Assembly (NCBI GenBank): GCA_029778715.1
Contig: JAKOPT010000049.1
Span: 100,164 to 164,163 of the forward strand
DNA length: 64,000 nucleotides
Direction of reading: 5' to 3'
Source: Actinomycetes bacterium
GTDB lineage: Bacteria; Actinomycetota; Actinomycetes; Actinomycetales; Dermatophilaceae
A program made the translations under genes and the position numbers. Of this stretch, positions 54,928 through 63,672 are shown one piece after another. The first letter of the stretch is position 1; every line of letters begins with the position of its first letter. A model generated the notes under the pieces. It was not told where the DNA came from and made no database searches. It saw only the letters and a list, made by a program, of their open reading frames with translations.

Positions 54928-56310
54928 TCAGCCCGCGTCCAGCGCGGCCCAGGCTCCGGCGCGCTCCAACTCGCCGGCCACCGCCAACAGCAGGTCGTCG
55001 CGGCCTCGGCGCGCCACCAACTGCACCCCGATCGGTATGCCGTGGTCGTCGAGTCCCGCGGGAACGACCAAGGCCGGGTGTCCGGACACGTTGAAGATCG
55101 CCGCATTGGAGACATAGGGCGTGCTCACCAGTTGGGCGCGCACCGTGTCGAGGCCGTCGAGAAGGCCCACGCGGGGCGTGGTGCGTGGCATGGCCGGCAA
55201 CAGCATGACATCGGCCGCGCCGAGCACGTTCTCGTCGAGGGCCGCGGCGATCTTCTCGCCGCGGCGCAGCGAGTGCTCGACGACCCGCGGACTCGCCCAC
55301 GCGGCCAGCCGCGCCGTCTGGCGCGTGCGCGGCTCGAGGAGTTCGGGGTGCTCGACCTGCCCCGCTTCCTCGCGCATTCCTGCGTAGAACTGGGTGAGGA
55401 ACGGCGCCGTCGGCACCGGCCACGACGGCCACACATGCCCCACCCGATGACCCAACCCCGCCAAGACGCGCACGATCCGCTCGGTCGCCGCGGCCACCTG
55501 CGGGTCGGTCCGCAGCCCGGCCATGACCGGTTTGGTCGTCCACGCCACCCGCAGCCGCGGCGGGTCGCTCGCTGCCGCCGCGGCATACGACTGCACCGGC
55601 GGTTCGCAGCGCCAACGGTCCGTCGGGAGCGAGCCGGCGATGACGTCGAGCATGAGCGCCTGATCGCCCACGGTGCGCGTGAGGCCACCGAGGACGACGA
55701 GCCCGAACCAGTGCTGCCGCAGCGGCGCCGGCGAGACCAGGCCGCGGGTCGGCTTGAGCCCGACCAGGCCCGTGCACGAGGCCGGGAGCCGGATCGAGCC
55801 GCCCCCGTCGGCGCCCATCCCGATCGGTACCAGGCCCGCCGCGACCGCCACCGCCGACCCGCCCGAAGACCCCGCCGGCCCGAAATCGAGGCCCCAGGGG
55901 TTGCGGGTGATGCCGTACCGCTGGCTCTCGGTGAACGGGAACTGCCCGAACTCGGGCATCGTCGCTTTGGCCACGATGATGCCGCCCGCGGCCCGCAGCC
56001 GCCGGATCACCTCTGAATCGGCGCTCGCCGGGTTCGAGTTGCCCCGGCCGCCGAGGGTCGTGACGGTGCCGGTGACGGCATACTCCTCCTTCACCGCGAT
56101 CGGCACCCCGGCGAGCGGCCCGTCGTGGCCGGGCCCACCGGCGTCGAGCGCGTCGGCCTCGGCGAGCGCCTCGGTGCCCCGCACGAGCGTCAACGCGTTG
56201 AGGGCCGGGTCGGCCGCCTCGATGCGGGCCAGCGCGGCCTCGATTTCGGCGCGGGCGCTGCTCCGCCCGGCCCGGACATCCGCGGCAATGGCGACGGCGG
56301 TGCGCTCCAT
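54928..56310 (-). CDS. Amidase-signature family hydrolase
   Basis: 460-residue Ser-Ser-Lys amidase. Catalytic Lys in IAVKEEYAV; Gly/Ser-rich signature AGSSGGSAVAVAAGLVPIGM with the cis-Ser; nucleophile Ser in MGADGGGSIRLPASCTG. The substrate is unknown and no gatCB partners are nearby, so a role in Gln-tRNA formation is unlikely. Start ATG 56310; divergent from the MFS gene by 55 nt. Confidence 0.9.
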   Translation of the reverse strand: MERTAVAIAADVRAGRSSARAEIEAALARIEAADPALNALTLVRGTEALAEADALDAGGPGHDGPLAGVPIAVKEEYAVTGTVTTLGGRGNSNPASADSEVIRRLRAAGGIIVAKATMPEFGQFPFTESQRYGITRNPWGLDFGPAGSSGGSAVAVAAGLVPIGMGADGGGSIRLPASCTGLVGLKPTRGLVSPAPLRQHWFGLVVLGGLTRTVGDQALMLDVIAGSLPTDRWRCEPPVQSYAAAAASDPPRLRVAWTTKPVMAGLRTDPQVAAATERIVRVLAGLGHRVGHVWPSWPVPTAPFLTQFYAGMREEAGQVEHPELLEPRTRQTARLAAWASPRVVEHSLRRGEKIAAALDENVLGAADVMLLPAMPRTTPRVGLLDGLDTVRAQLVSTPYVSNAAIFNVSGHPALVVPAGLDDHGIPIGVQLVARRGRDDLLLAVAGELERAGAWAALDAG

Positions 56311-56365
56311 GACCCGAGAGTAATCCGTTCGCCTCGGCCTCAGGCGCTCGGTAGCGTGGCCCCTC

Positions 56366-57595
56366 GTGCCCCGGCTCCTCGACCTCATCGCTCCCCCACG
56401 GATGGGGCGGGCGTTTCGGTGGAACCTCGCCTCGGTGTGGGTCGGCAACCTTGGCGACGGCATCGCCCTCGCGGCCGGTCCGCTGCTCGTCGCCTCCCAG
56501 ACCCGCAACCCGCTCCTCATCGCCTCGGCCGCCATGGTCCAGCGGGTGCCCACCCTCGTCATCGGTTTGTATGCCGGTGCGCTGGCGGACCGGGTCAGCC
56601 GGGTCCGGCTCGTCGTCGTCGCCAACGTCCTGCGTGCCCTGGTCATCGCCGGGCTGATCGCCATGATCGCCACCGGTCGGGTCTCGATCGAGGTCGTGCT
56701 CGTCGCCATGCTGCTCGTCGGGTTGGCCGAGCAGTTCGCCGACGCCGGCACCCGGGCCGTGTTGCCGATGATCGTCGAGCCCGCCGACTTAGGGGTCGGC
56801 AATGCCCGGGTCATGGCCGGCTATCTCGTCGCCAACGAGTTGGTCGGCCCGCCGGTGGGGGCCCTGCTGTTCGCCGCGGGTATGGCACTCCCGTTCGGGG
56901 TGCAGGCCGTGGCCTTGCTGCTCGCGGCCTGGCTGTTCACGCGGATCGGGCTCACGCGGCATACCGCGGCCGTCGACCGGACCCAACAGCACGTCGGGCG
57001 CGACATCCTCGACGGGCTGGCCTGGATTTGGCGCACCCCGGCGGTGCGGACCCTGTCCCTCGTCATCTTCTTCTTCAACCTCACCTGGGGGGCGCCGTGG
57101 GGGGTGCTCGTCTACTGGGCTCAGGAACGGCTCGGGGTCGGGCCGGTGGGCTTCGGGGCGCTGTCGACGGCCACCGGTCTCGGCGGGCTGGTGAGCATCG
57201 CGGGCTACGACTGGCTGGAGCGGCGCTTCGACCTCGGTGCCCTCATGAAGGTCCGCCTCACCCTCGAGGTGCTCGTCCATGCCGCGCTGGCCCTGACGAC
57301 GGCGCTGCCCGTCGCGCTCGCGCTCATGGTCGTCTTCGGGGGCTACGCCTTCGTCTGGGGCTCGGTGTCGAACGCCGTGCGGCAGCGCGCCACCCCCCTT
57401 GACCTGCAGGGGCGCGTGGGCAGTGTCTATATGTTCGGGCTGGTGGCCGGCCTGCTCGTCGGTCAGTTCCTCGGCGGCGTCATTGCTCGTCAGTGGGGTG
57501 CGGCGGCGCCGTTCTGGTTCGCCTTCGCCGGGGCCGGAGTGACGCTCGCCCTGGTCTGGCGGCAACTGGACCACATCGCTCACGCCCGCGCCTGA
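56366..57595 (+). CDS. MFS transporter (MFS_3/EntS-like)
   Basis: 409-residue, twelve-helix major facilitator. The N-terminal NLASVWVGNLGDGIALAAGP and the loop ADRVSRVRLVVVANVLRAL (motif A) are typical of the EntS/MFS_3 group, which exports siderophores or drugs. GTG 56366 follows a TAGCGT box by 8 nt and lacks a ribosome site, so it may be leaderless. No siderophore genes are nearby. Confidence 0.87.
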   Translation: MPRLLDLIAPPRMGRAFRWNLASVWVGNLGDGIALAAGPLLVASQTRNPLLIASAAMVQRVPTLVIGLYAGALADRVSRVRLVVVANVLRALVIAGLIAMIATGRVSIEVVLVAMLLVGLAEQFADAGTRAVLPMIVEPADLGVGNARVMAGYLVANELVGPPVGALLFAAGMALPFGVQAVALLLAAWLFTRIGLTRHTAAVDRTQQHVGRDILDGLAWIWRTPAVRTLSLVIFFFNLTWGAPWGVLVYWAQERLGVGPVGFGALSTATGLGGLVSIAGYDWLERRFDLGALMKVRLTLEVLVHAALALTTALPVALALMVVFGGYAFVWGSVSNAVRQRATPLDLQGRVGSVYMFGLVAGLLVGQFLGGVIARQWGAAAPFWFAFAGAGVTLALVWRQLDHIAHARA

Positions 57596-57630
57596 CCCAC
57601 GCCACGGCTGCGGCTGGCTACCCTGAACCC

Positions 57631-58305
57631 ATGGCCGTCGATGTGCTCCTCATCGACGACGAACACGACCTCGCCGAGGCCACCGCCGACTACCTGCGCG
57701 CCTTCGACCTCACCGTGCGCACCGAGTCCAGCGCCGAGGCCGGACTGCGGGCCGTCCGCGAGGAACCTCCCGGGGTCATCCTCCTCGACGTCAACCTGCC
57801 GGGCATGAACGGTTTCGCCTTCTGTCGGCGCCTGCGCGAACACCACGACGTGCCGATCCTCTTCCTCAGCGCCCGCACCGGCGACGACGACCAGATCTTG
57901 GCGCTCACCGTGGGGGGCGATGACTACATCACCAAGCCGTTCTCGCTCGGGGTGCTCCTCGCCAAGGTGCGACGGGCGTTGGCGCGCAGCGGCATACCGG
58001 ATGACGGCTATGACGACGGGCGGTTGCGGGTGGACGCGACCACCGGGCGGACCTGGCTCGATGGCGCCGAACTGACCCTGCCGGCGATGGAGGACCGACT
58101 GTTGCGTTGCCTGGTCGCCCGGGCCGGGCAGGTCGTCACCAAGCAGGAGATCTTCGACGAGGTGTGGGGTGAGCCGTTCACGTCCGAGGGCACCCTCACC
58201 GTCCACATCCGGCGGTTGCGCCAACGCATCGAGGTCGACCCCGACCGGCCGCGCTACGTCAAGACGGTCTGGGGGCGCGGTTACCTCTTCGAGGCGCGCC
58301 CGTGA
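57631..58305 (+). CDS. OmpR-family response regulator
   Basis: 224 residues: receiver domain with acidic pocket (LLIDDEHD), phospho-acceptor Asp in VILLDVNLPGMNGF, Thr/Ser in FLSARTGDD and Lys in YITKPFSLG; then a winged-helix DNA-binding domain ending YVKTVWGRGYLFE. ATG 57631 follows TACCCT by 6 nt (leaderless pattern). Overlaps its sensor kinase by 4 nt. Confidence 0.93.
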   Translation: MAVDVLLIDDEHDLAEATADYLRAFDLTVRTESSAEAGLRAVREEPPGVILLDVNLPGMNGFAFCRRLREHHDVPILFLSARTGDDDQILALTVGGDDYITKPFSLGVLLAKVRRALARSGIPDDGYDDGRLRVDATTGRTWLDGAELTLPAMEDRLLRCLVARAGQVVTKQEIFDEVWGEPFTSEGTLTVHIRRLRQRIEVDPDRPRYVKTVWGRGYLFEARP

Positions 58306-59552
58306 GACGGCTGCTCGCCTCGCTGCTCGGCGCGCTCGTCGTCGCCGGGGCCGCCCTCGCGCTCGTGTGGTGGCAGGCCACCCGGCCCGCCCCGCCCGCG
58401 GATATCGTCGGCTTCAACGACACGGTGCGCACCGCGACCGAGACCTGGCCGAACCCGGGTTCAGGGGCTTATCCGGCTGGGGCTCAGTTCACTATCGTCG
58501 ACCGTGGCGGTCGCGTCGTCGTCGCTCGCGGCCCGGTGGTCGCCGATCCGCTCGCCGCGGTTTCGGCTCGTGCCGCCGCCGCGCCGATCGTCGTCGGCGG
58601 CACCGAGGTGGCCACCCTCTACTACCTCGACCCGTATGCCGCGCAGCTCGCTGACCGTCAGCGCGAGAGTGCCGTCGTGGCCACGGCGGCCGTGGGCGTG
58701 CTGCTCCTGCTCGTCGGCGGGTGGGCCGTGCTCACCTATGTCCAGGTGGTCCGGCCCTTTGGCCGGTTGCGCCGCTTCGCCGTCGAGGTCGCCGCCGGTG
58801 ACCTCGACGCCCCGCTGGCCATGGATCGCCGCAACCTCTTCGGGGCCTGGACCGAATCCTTCGACCTCATGCGGGTCGAGTTGGCGGCGGCGCGCCGCCG
58901 CGAAGCGGCCGCCCACGCCGCCCGGCGCGCGTTGATCGCCCAGCTCGGGCACGACATCCGCACCCCGGTGGCAGCCATCAGCGCCAGCGCGGAGGTGTTG
59001 GCGCTGGAGAGCAGCGATGCCAAAGCGCGGGAGCGGCTCGGGGTCATCCTGGCCAAGTCGGCGCAGATCCAGGAGTTGATGAACGACCTGGAGGCGACGA
59101 ACTTGGCCGAGATCGACGCCCTGACGATCACGCCTGTGGAGACGTCCACTCAGGAGCTGGCTGCGTTGCTCGCCCGGGCCGATCCGGGGTCGCTCATCGA
59201 GGTCGTGGATATCCCGGATGCTCTCGTTCGCTACGACCCGCTGCGACTCCAGCAGGTCTTCGACAACGTCGTGGCCAACTCGGCGAAATACGCCGGCACC
59301 CCGATCGAGGTGCGCGGCGCCTTCGACGGCCCGTTCCTGACCCTCGCCGTCACCGACAGCGGCCCGGGAGTCCTCCCGGAGGAGGTCGAGTCGGTCATGG
59401 CCCGCGGCATCCGGGGGGCGAACGCGGCCGGTATGCCGGGCAGCGGGCTTGGGCTGTTCATCGCCGCCCAGCTCATGGAGCGGATGGGCGGGACACTCGC
59501 GATCGCGTCCGGGCCCGGGTTCACGGTGCGGATCGGCATCCCGCTGGCCTGA
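58302..59552 (+). CDS. Sensor histidine kinase
   Basis: 416 residues. Membrane helices at about 5-24 and 126-147 frame an external sensing domain of about 100 residues. HAMP region (VVRPFGRLRRFAVEVAAGDL), dimerisation box with His in AQLGHDIRTPVAAI, N-box DNVVANSAKYAG, G-boxes TDSGPGVLPEE and GSGLGLFIA. Together with the adjacent ABC transporter it looks like a stress- or peptide-responsive system. Confidence 0.92.
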   Translation: MRRLLASLLGALVVAGAALALVWWQATRPAPPADIVGFNDTVRTATETWPNPGSGAYPAGAQFTIVDRGGRVVVARGPVVADPLAAVSARAAAAPIVVGGTEVATLYYLDPYAAQLADRQRESAVVATAAVGVLLLLVGGWAVLTYVQVVRPFGRLRRFAVEVAAGDLDAPLAMDRRNLFGAWTESFDLMRVELAAARRREAAAHAARRALIAQLGHDIRTPVAAISASAEVLALESSDAKARERLGVILAKSAQIQELMNDLEATNLAEIDALTITPVETSTQELAALLARADPGSLIEVVDIPDALVRYDPLRLQQVFDNVVANSAKYAGTPIEVRGAFDGPFLTLAVTDSGPGVLPEEVESVMARGIRGANAAGMPGSGLGLFIAAQLMERMGGTLAIASGPGFTVRIGIPLA

Positions 59553-59580
59553 CCCGGGAGATGGTGTCGAGACTGGGGAG

Positions 59581-59751
59581 CGCGTCCACAACCCACCAAT
59601 TGGTCAAATGTTGACGCGGCACGGCCCGGGCTCGGGGGGCCCGCCGCGTCCACAACCCACCAATTGGTCGAATGTTGACGCGGCACGGTCCGCACGCGGG
59701 GGCCCGGCGCGTCCACAATCCACCTATTGGTCGAATGTTTACGGCGCGACG
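59581..59751. repeat. Three tandem copies of the ACCwATTGGT repeat family
   Basis: Copies of about 44 bp start at 59581, 59645 and 59708 (period 63-64). Each reads CGCGTCCACAAcCCACC(A/T)ATTGG then TC(A/G)AATGTT, followed by a GC-rich spacer; the spacers also resemble one another (GGCTCGGGGGGCCCGC). The first two contain the palindrome ACCAATTGGT. They are diverged relatives of the 46-bp repeats at 14894-15043. They lie in the 307-nt gap between the kinase and the ABC ATPase. Confidence 0.85.
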
Positions 59752-59793
59752 GTCGGGGCTCGGGGGGCCCGCGCCCGCAGATGAGGTGCGCGC

Positions 59794-59853
59794 GAGAGTT
59801 AGGAGAGTTGTAGGGATTTGGCAAGGGCCTCGTCGGGGCCCCCTGGCTACCGT
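59794..59853 (+). promoter_or_regulatory. Candidate ABC-transporter promoter with direct-repeat operator
   Basis: GAGAGTT occurs at 59794 and 59803 (9-nt period) within GAGTTAGGAGAGTTGTAGGG. A TACCGT -10-like box at 59848-59853 precedes ATG 59860 by 6 nt. If the transcript is leaderless the repeats sit near -45 to -65, a normal activator position for an OmpR-type regulator such as that at 57631. Confidence 0.4.
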
Positions 59854-59859
59854 CGAAAC

Positions 59860-60657
59860 ATGCCCGCCATCATCACCACCGAGAAGCTCTCCAAGACGTT
59901 CTCGAACGCCGGGGTCCAGCAGCACGTCCTCAAGAATCTCGACCTCACCGTCGAGGAGGGCAGCTTCACCGTCATCATGGGGCCCTCGGGGTCGGGGAAA
60001 TCGACGCTGCTCTACGCCCTCTCCGGGATGGACCGCCCCACCCTCGGCACCGTGACCGTCGCCGGGGAGGAGATCTCGAGCCGTTCCGAGGACGCGCTCG
60101 CCCGCTTCCGTCGGGCCCACTGCGGCTTCATGTTCCAGCAGATCTACCTGCTCGACGCGCTCTCGGTCATGGACAACGTCATGGCCGTCGGCTTGCTCAC
60201 CGGGCGCCGAGCCCAGGTGCGGGCTCGGGCGCAGGAACTGTTCAACCTCGTCGGCATCACCCCCGCCGACCAGGAGAAGTTCCCCTCGATGCTCTCCGGA
60301 GGTGAGGCGGCCCGCGTGGCCCTCGTCCGGGGCCTCATCAACTCCCCCTCGGTGTTCTTCGCCGACGAACCCACCGGCCAACTCAACTCCGAGTTTTCCC
60401 GGGTCGTCCTCGACCTGCTCCAAGAGGTCAACGCCACCGGCCAGACCATCGTCATGGTGACGCACGACCTGCGCTCGGCGGGCCGCGGCAGCCGGGTGCT
60501 CTACCTCCGCGACGGCACCATCCGGGGCGAACTCGACCTCGGACCGGCCCACCTCGACGCTACCGGCCACACCCACGACGCACCCGGGCGGGCCGATGCG
60601 GCCGCGGCCGCGCGGCATACCCAACTCGTCGCGTTCCTCGCCGACATGGGGTGGTGA
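59860..60657 (+). CDS. ABC transporter ATP-binding protein (MacB/LolD-type)
   Basis: 265 residues. Walker A IMGPSGSGKSTLLYAL, Q-loop CGFMFQQIYLLDAL, signature MLSGGEAARVALVRGL, Walker B VFFADEPTGQLNSE and switch His VMVTHDLRSAG. It resembles ATPases partnering FtsX-like permeases for peptide export, sensing or lipoprotein handling. Start ATG 59860 after a TACCGT box. The stop is followed at once by the permease gene. Confidence 0.92.
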   Translation: MPAIITTEKLSKTFSNAGVQQHVLKNLDLTVEEGSFTVIMGPSGSGKSTLLYALSGMDRPTLGTVTVAGEEISSRSEDALARFRRAHCGFMFQQIYLLDALSVMDNVMAVGLLTGRRAQVRARAQELFNLVGITPADQEKFPSMLSGGEAARVALVRGLINSPSVFFADEPTGQLNSEFSRVVLDLLQEVNATGQTIVMVTHDLRSAGRGSRVLYLRDGTIRGELDLGPAHLDATGHTHDAPGRADAAAAARHTQLVAFLADMGW

Positions 60658-60659
60658 CG

Positions 60660-63035
60660 ATGCGCGCGATGTCTCTCCTCATGCGCCGTGACCTGCGCAA
60701 ACGCCCCGGCCAAATGGTGGCCCTGCTGGCCCTCACGCTCGTGGCCGCCGGCCTGCTGAACCTGGCCGCGCTCCTGTCGACCGGGTACCGGTCGAACATC
60801 GGGGACAAGGCGCGCCACTGGCGTTCCCCCGATGCCCTCGCGGTCACGACCAACCCGCCCGGTGCCGAGGCGTTCCTCGGGAGGCTGCGCGCCGAGCCCG
60901 CCGTAACCACCGTCGAGGGCGAGCCGGCGTGGATCGCCCAGGGTCGCATCGACGTCGAATCCGGGTCGCTGACGAGCACCGTCGTCCTCTTCGACATGGA
61001 CGCCCCAGGGGCCCTGGGTCGCTTCTCGGTCGTCGAGGAGACCGCCCGCCCGCTCGAGCGGCCGCTCTGGGTGCCGATCGCCCTCGCCGGGGCGGCGCGG
61101 TACCGCCTCGGCGACCCGATCGCCATCCACACCTCCGCCGGCACCGCGACCTTCCACGTCGCCGGGTTCATCGAGAGCACCTACAGCGGAAGCCCGGGCA
61201 TGGGCCTGTTCCTCATCGGCCAACGGCACACCGATGCTGCCGCGAACCCTGGCCCCGGGTTCGGATCCGGCCTGCTCGTCAAGGTCGACGCCGGCGGCTC
61301 CTCCTCGGCGGCCACGTCCGCCGTCGAGTCGGCGCTGGTGTCCGCCCACTCCGCCGGCTCCGCCCGGCCCGCCGGCCTCGCCCGGCCCGCCAGCCCGGAA
61401 CCGGCCACGGCCGTGCGGGTGGTGTGGATGCTCGGGCTCGACTTGTTCCAGAAGGCCGCGACCACGTCGACCACGTTGTTCGTCGCCATCATGATCGCGT
61501 TGGCCCTGATCATTCTCGTCGTCACGGCGATCGTCATGCGCTATCTCCTCGGTGCCCTCATCACCACCGACATGCCCTCGATCGGGAGCCTGCGGGCCGC
61601 CGGCTTCACGACCGGGGCGGTCATGGCCGCCGTGGTCGGGTCTTCGACGCTCGCAACGGCTGTCGGTGCCGTCGCCGGAGTCGGGGTCTCGTATGCCGTG
61701 CTGCCGGCCATAGCGGCCACCTTCCAGGAGCAGAGCGGCATCGTCTGGGACCCCTCGTTCGCCCCGGTGCCGCTCGTCGCTGTGGTCGCGTTGCTCGTCG
61801 GCTTCATGGCGCTCATCTCCTTCGTCACGGCCCTGCGGGTGCGCCGGGTGAGCACGGTGGCAGCGCTGCGCGAGGGCCTGCCCACCCATTCGTTCCGGAC
61901 CACCCGGTTCCCGCTCGATCGCGCCCGGGGGCCGCTGCCCATGCTTCTCGGCCTCAAGGCCTCGCTGCGGCACCTGCCGCAGACGCTCGTGGTTGGGGTG
62001 ACCATCGCCACCGCGACGTTCGCGGCCGTCGTCGGCCTCAACCTCACGGTGGCCCTTCTCGGGGATCCCGACCGCTCCACCCGGCTGCTCGTCGGGCAGG
62101 TCGAGGATGTCTCGGTGGTCGCCAAGCCCACGGCCGACCTTGACGCCCTCGCGCACCGCATCGAGACGATGCCGCACGTCACGGCGGTCTTCCCCGCCTC
62201 CAACGTGGTGCGCACGCTTCAGGGCACCGCCACCCAGTTCCTCGTCACCGACCGACCCGAACTGTGGCAGGAGAAGACGCTGTCGACGGGCCGGCTGCCG
62301 CGGCATACCAATGAGGTTGCTCTCGGGGTAGGGGCGGCGGACCGGTTCGGCGCCGACGTCGGGGACACCCTCACCCTCGACCTGGGTGCCGGTTCGCACG
62401 GCTACGTCGTCACCGGGCTGCTCTCCACCGGGCGCACCCTCGGTCAGGTAGTGCTCGTCACCACCGGCGGCTTCCAGCAATTGGTCCCGGGGTTCACCCA
62501 CGAGCAGTTGGCCGTGATGGCCGACGACCGGCCCGCCGTGGTCGCCGCGATCGGTGCGTCGTTCGCCGATGAGGTCGACCGTGTCGTCGACGTGCGCGGC
62601 GACGTGCTCTCCCAACTGCGGGGGTACCTGTCGGCGGTTCCGCTGGTCCGGGCCACGGTCCTGGGCCTCACGGGCGCGGTCACCGTCCTCGTCGTCACGC
62701 TCGTCGTCGGTGGCCTGATCGTCCGGTCCCGGCGCACGCTCGGGGTGAGCAAGGCCTTCGGGTTCACCCAGCGCGACCTCATGCGGCAGGTCCGGTGGAC
62801 TCTCATGCCCGCCGTGGCCGGCGGGGTGGTGCTCGGCGCGGTCGTGGGCGCGGTCACGCTGCAACCGCTGGTGCGCTTGCTGTTCCGGCCGCTCGGGCTG
62901 GTGGCCGAGGTCACGCCCGAGGCGTGGCTGGTCGTCTGCGTCGGTGTGGGGGTGCTGGTGCTCGCGTGGCTCGTAACGTGGGTCGCCGGTTCGCGGATGC
63001 GCCGCATCAGCGCTTACTCCCTCGTGACCGAGTAG
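60660..63035 (+). CDS. FtsX-like ABC transporter permease
   Basis: 791 residues. N-terminal helix (MVALLALTLVAAGLLNLAAL), an external domain of about 200 residues, three helices (LFVAIMIALALIILVVTAIV and after), a helix near 455, a second external domain and three C-terminal helices (LTGAVTVLVVTLVVGGLIV onward). This is the two-FtsX-domain layout of MacB/Vex-like transporters. ATG 60660 has GGGGTGG five bases upstream; GTG 60654 would overlap the ATPase stop and is an alternative. Confidence 0.88.
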   Translation: MRAMSLLMRRDLRKRPGQMVALLALTLVAAGLLNLAALLSTGYRSNIGDKARHWRSPDALAVTTNPPGAEAFLGRLRAEPAVTTVEGEPAWIAQGRIDVESGSLTSTVVLFDMDAPGALGRFSVVEETARPLERPLWVPIALAGAARYRLGDPIAIHTSAGTATFHVAGFIESTYSGSPGMGLFLIGQRHTDAAANPGPGFGSGLLVKVDAGGSSSAATSAVESALVSAHSAGSARPAGLARPASPEPATAVRVVWMLGLDLFQKAATTSTTLFVAIMIALALIILVVTAIVMRYLLGALITTDMPSIGSLRAAGFTTGAVMAAVVGSSTLATAVGAVAGVGVSYAVLPAIAATFQEQSGIVWDPSFAPVPLVAVVALLVGFMALISFVTALRVRRVSTVAALREGLPTHSFRTTRFPLDRARGPLPMLLGLKASLRHLPQTLVVGVTIATATFAAVVGLNLTVALLGDPDRSTRLLVGQVEDVSVVAKPTADLDALAHRIETMPHVTAVFPASNVVRTLQGTATQFLVTDRPELWQEKTLSTGRLPRHTNEVALGVGAADRFGADVGDTLTLDLGAGSHGYVVTGLLSTGRTLGQVVLVTTGGFQQLVPGFTHEQLAVMADDRPAVVAAIGASFADEVDRVVDVRGDVLSQLRGYLSAVPLVRATVLGLTGAVTVLVVTLVVGGLIVRSRRTLGVSKAFGFTQRDLMRQVRWTLMPAVAGGVVLGAVVGAVTLQPLVRLLFRPLGLVAEVTPEAWLVVCVGVGVLVLAWLVTWVAGSRMRRISAYSLVTE

Positions 63036-63042
63036 CGCTCGC

Positions 63043-63135
63043 CCCACCGGTCACTCTTTTCCCGCCTGAAGTGCCTAGCGTCCACTTCGCACCCCGACTG
63101 TCGGGGTGCGAAGTGCCCCTTTCCCACTGCAAGTC
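63043..63135. repeat. Dispersed hairpin repeat, copy 2
   Basis: Counterpart of 12048-12140. The stem is longer here: CACTTCGCACCCCGA (63084-63098) pairs perfectly over 15 bp with 63102-63116 around a 3-nt CTG loop, followed by CCCCTTTCCCA as in copy 1. It begins 7 nt after the FtsX-like permease stop. Confidence 0.82.
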
Positions 63136-63672
63136 CGGCTGATATCTGAACGCAGCGGCACCGGCGCAGGCGAGCGGCTCCCCCTTGGCGGCAGCGGGAC
63201 ACTGCGATTGGGGTCTCGTGCGCGGCTTTCGCCGAGTTGCTCGTGCCGCGAATGCCGCGGTGCGGGTTCGGGATCGTCGCGTTCACCCGGGATGTGGCGC
63301 GCGACGGCTCGCTACGTATGCCGCGCTGATCCTGGCGAGGCCACGCTGCTGTTTCGGGCAGGAACTGGGCTGGGGCGGACCATCGTCGAGGCGTGCGGCA
63401 AGGCCCGTCTTGATGCTGGCTACCGCGCAGTAGGCGGGGTGCTCGCCCCATCTTGCGTAGCATCGGGGGTCGCAAACCGTGTTCGGCGCGGCGGTGTGTG
63501 CGGGCTCGGCGGTGGGGCCGGGGCAGCGGGGACGCGCTCGAGGTCGGGCATGGTGGTGCTGGGGCGTGTTGGTCCTCCTGCGCGCAGAGCGGGGAGCCGG
63601 GTCTCGTGGTCGGCAGTGGCAGTCGTGGCCGGCGCCTGGGTGACCCAACCGCGAGTGCTGTTGGCGGGCGCG
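63136..63672. other. Gap with no convincing gene
   Basis: 537 nt between the hairpin repeat and the stop of the HNH-type gene. It has reading frames on both strands, but their products are Arg/Gly/Pro-rich, lack recognisable motifs and fit GC-driven chance frames. One octamer (63315) is present. It may hold decayed sequence of a former gene. Confidence 0.4.

Noticed and set aside
53948..55777. A 609-codon frame extending the membrane protein into the amidase region
   Set aside because: Sequence upstream of ATG 54922 is the shadow of the amidase gene; the hydrophobic protein begins at 54922.
59581..59751. Possible CRISPR array (about 44-bp repeats, about 20-bp spacers)
   Set aside because: Only three copies, repeats not identical, spacers resemble each other, no cas genes.
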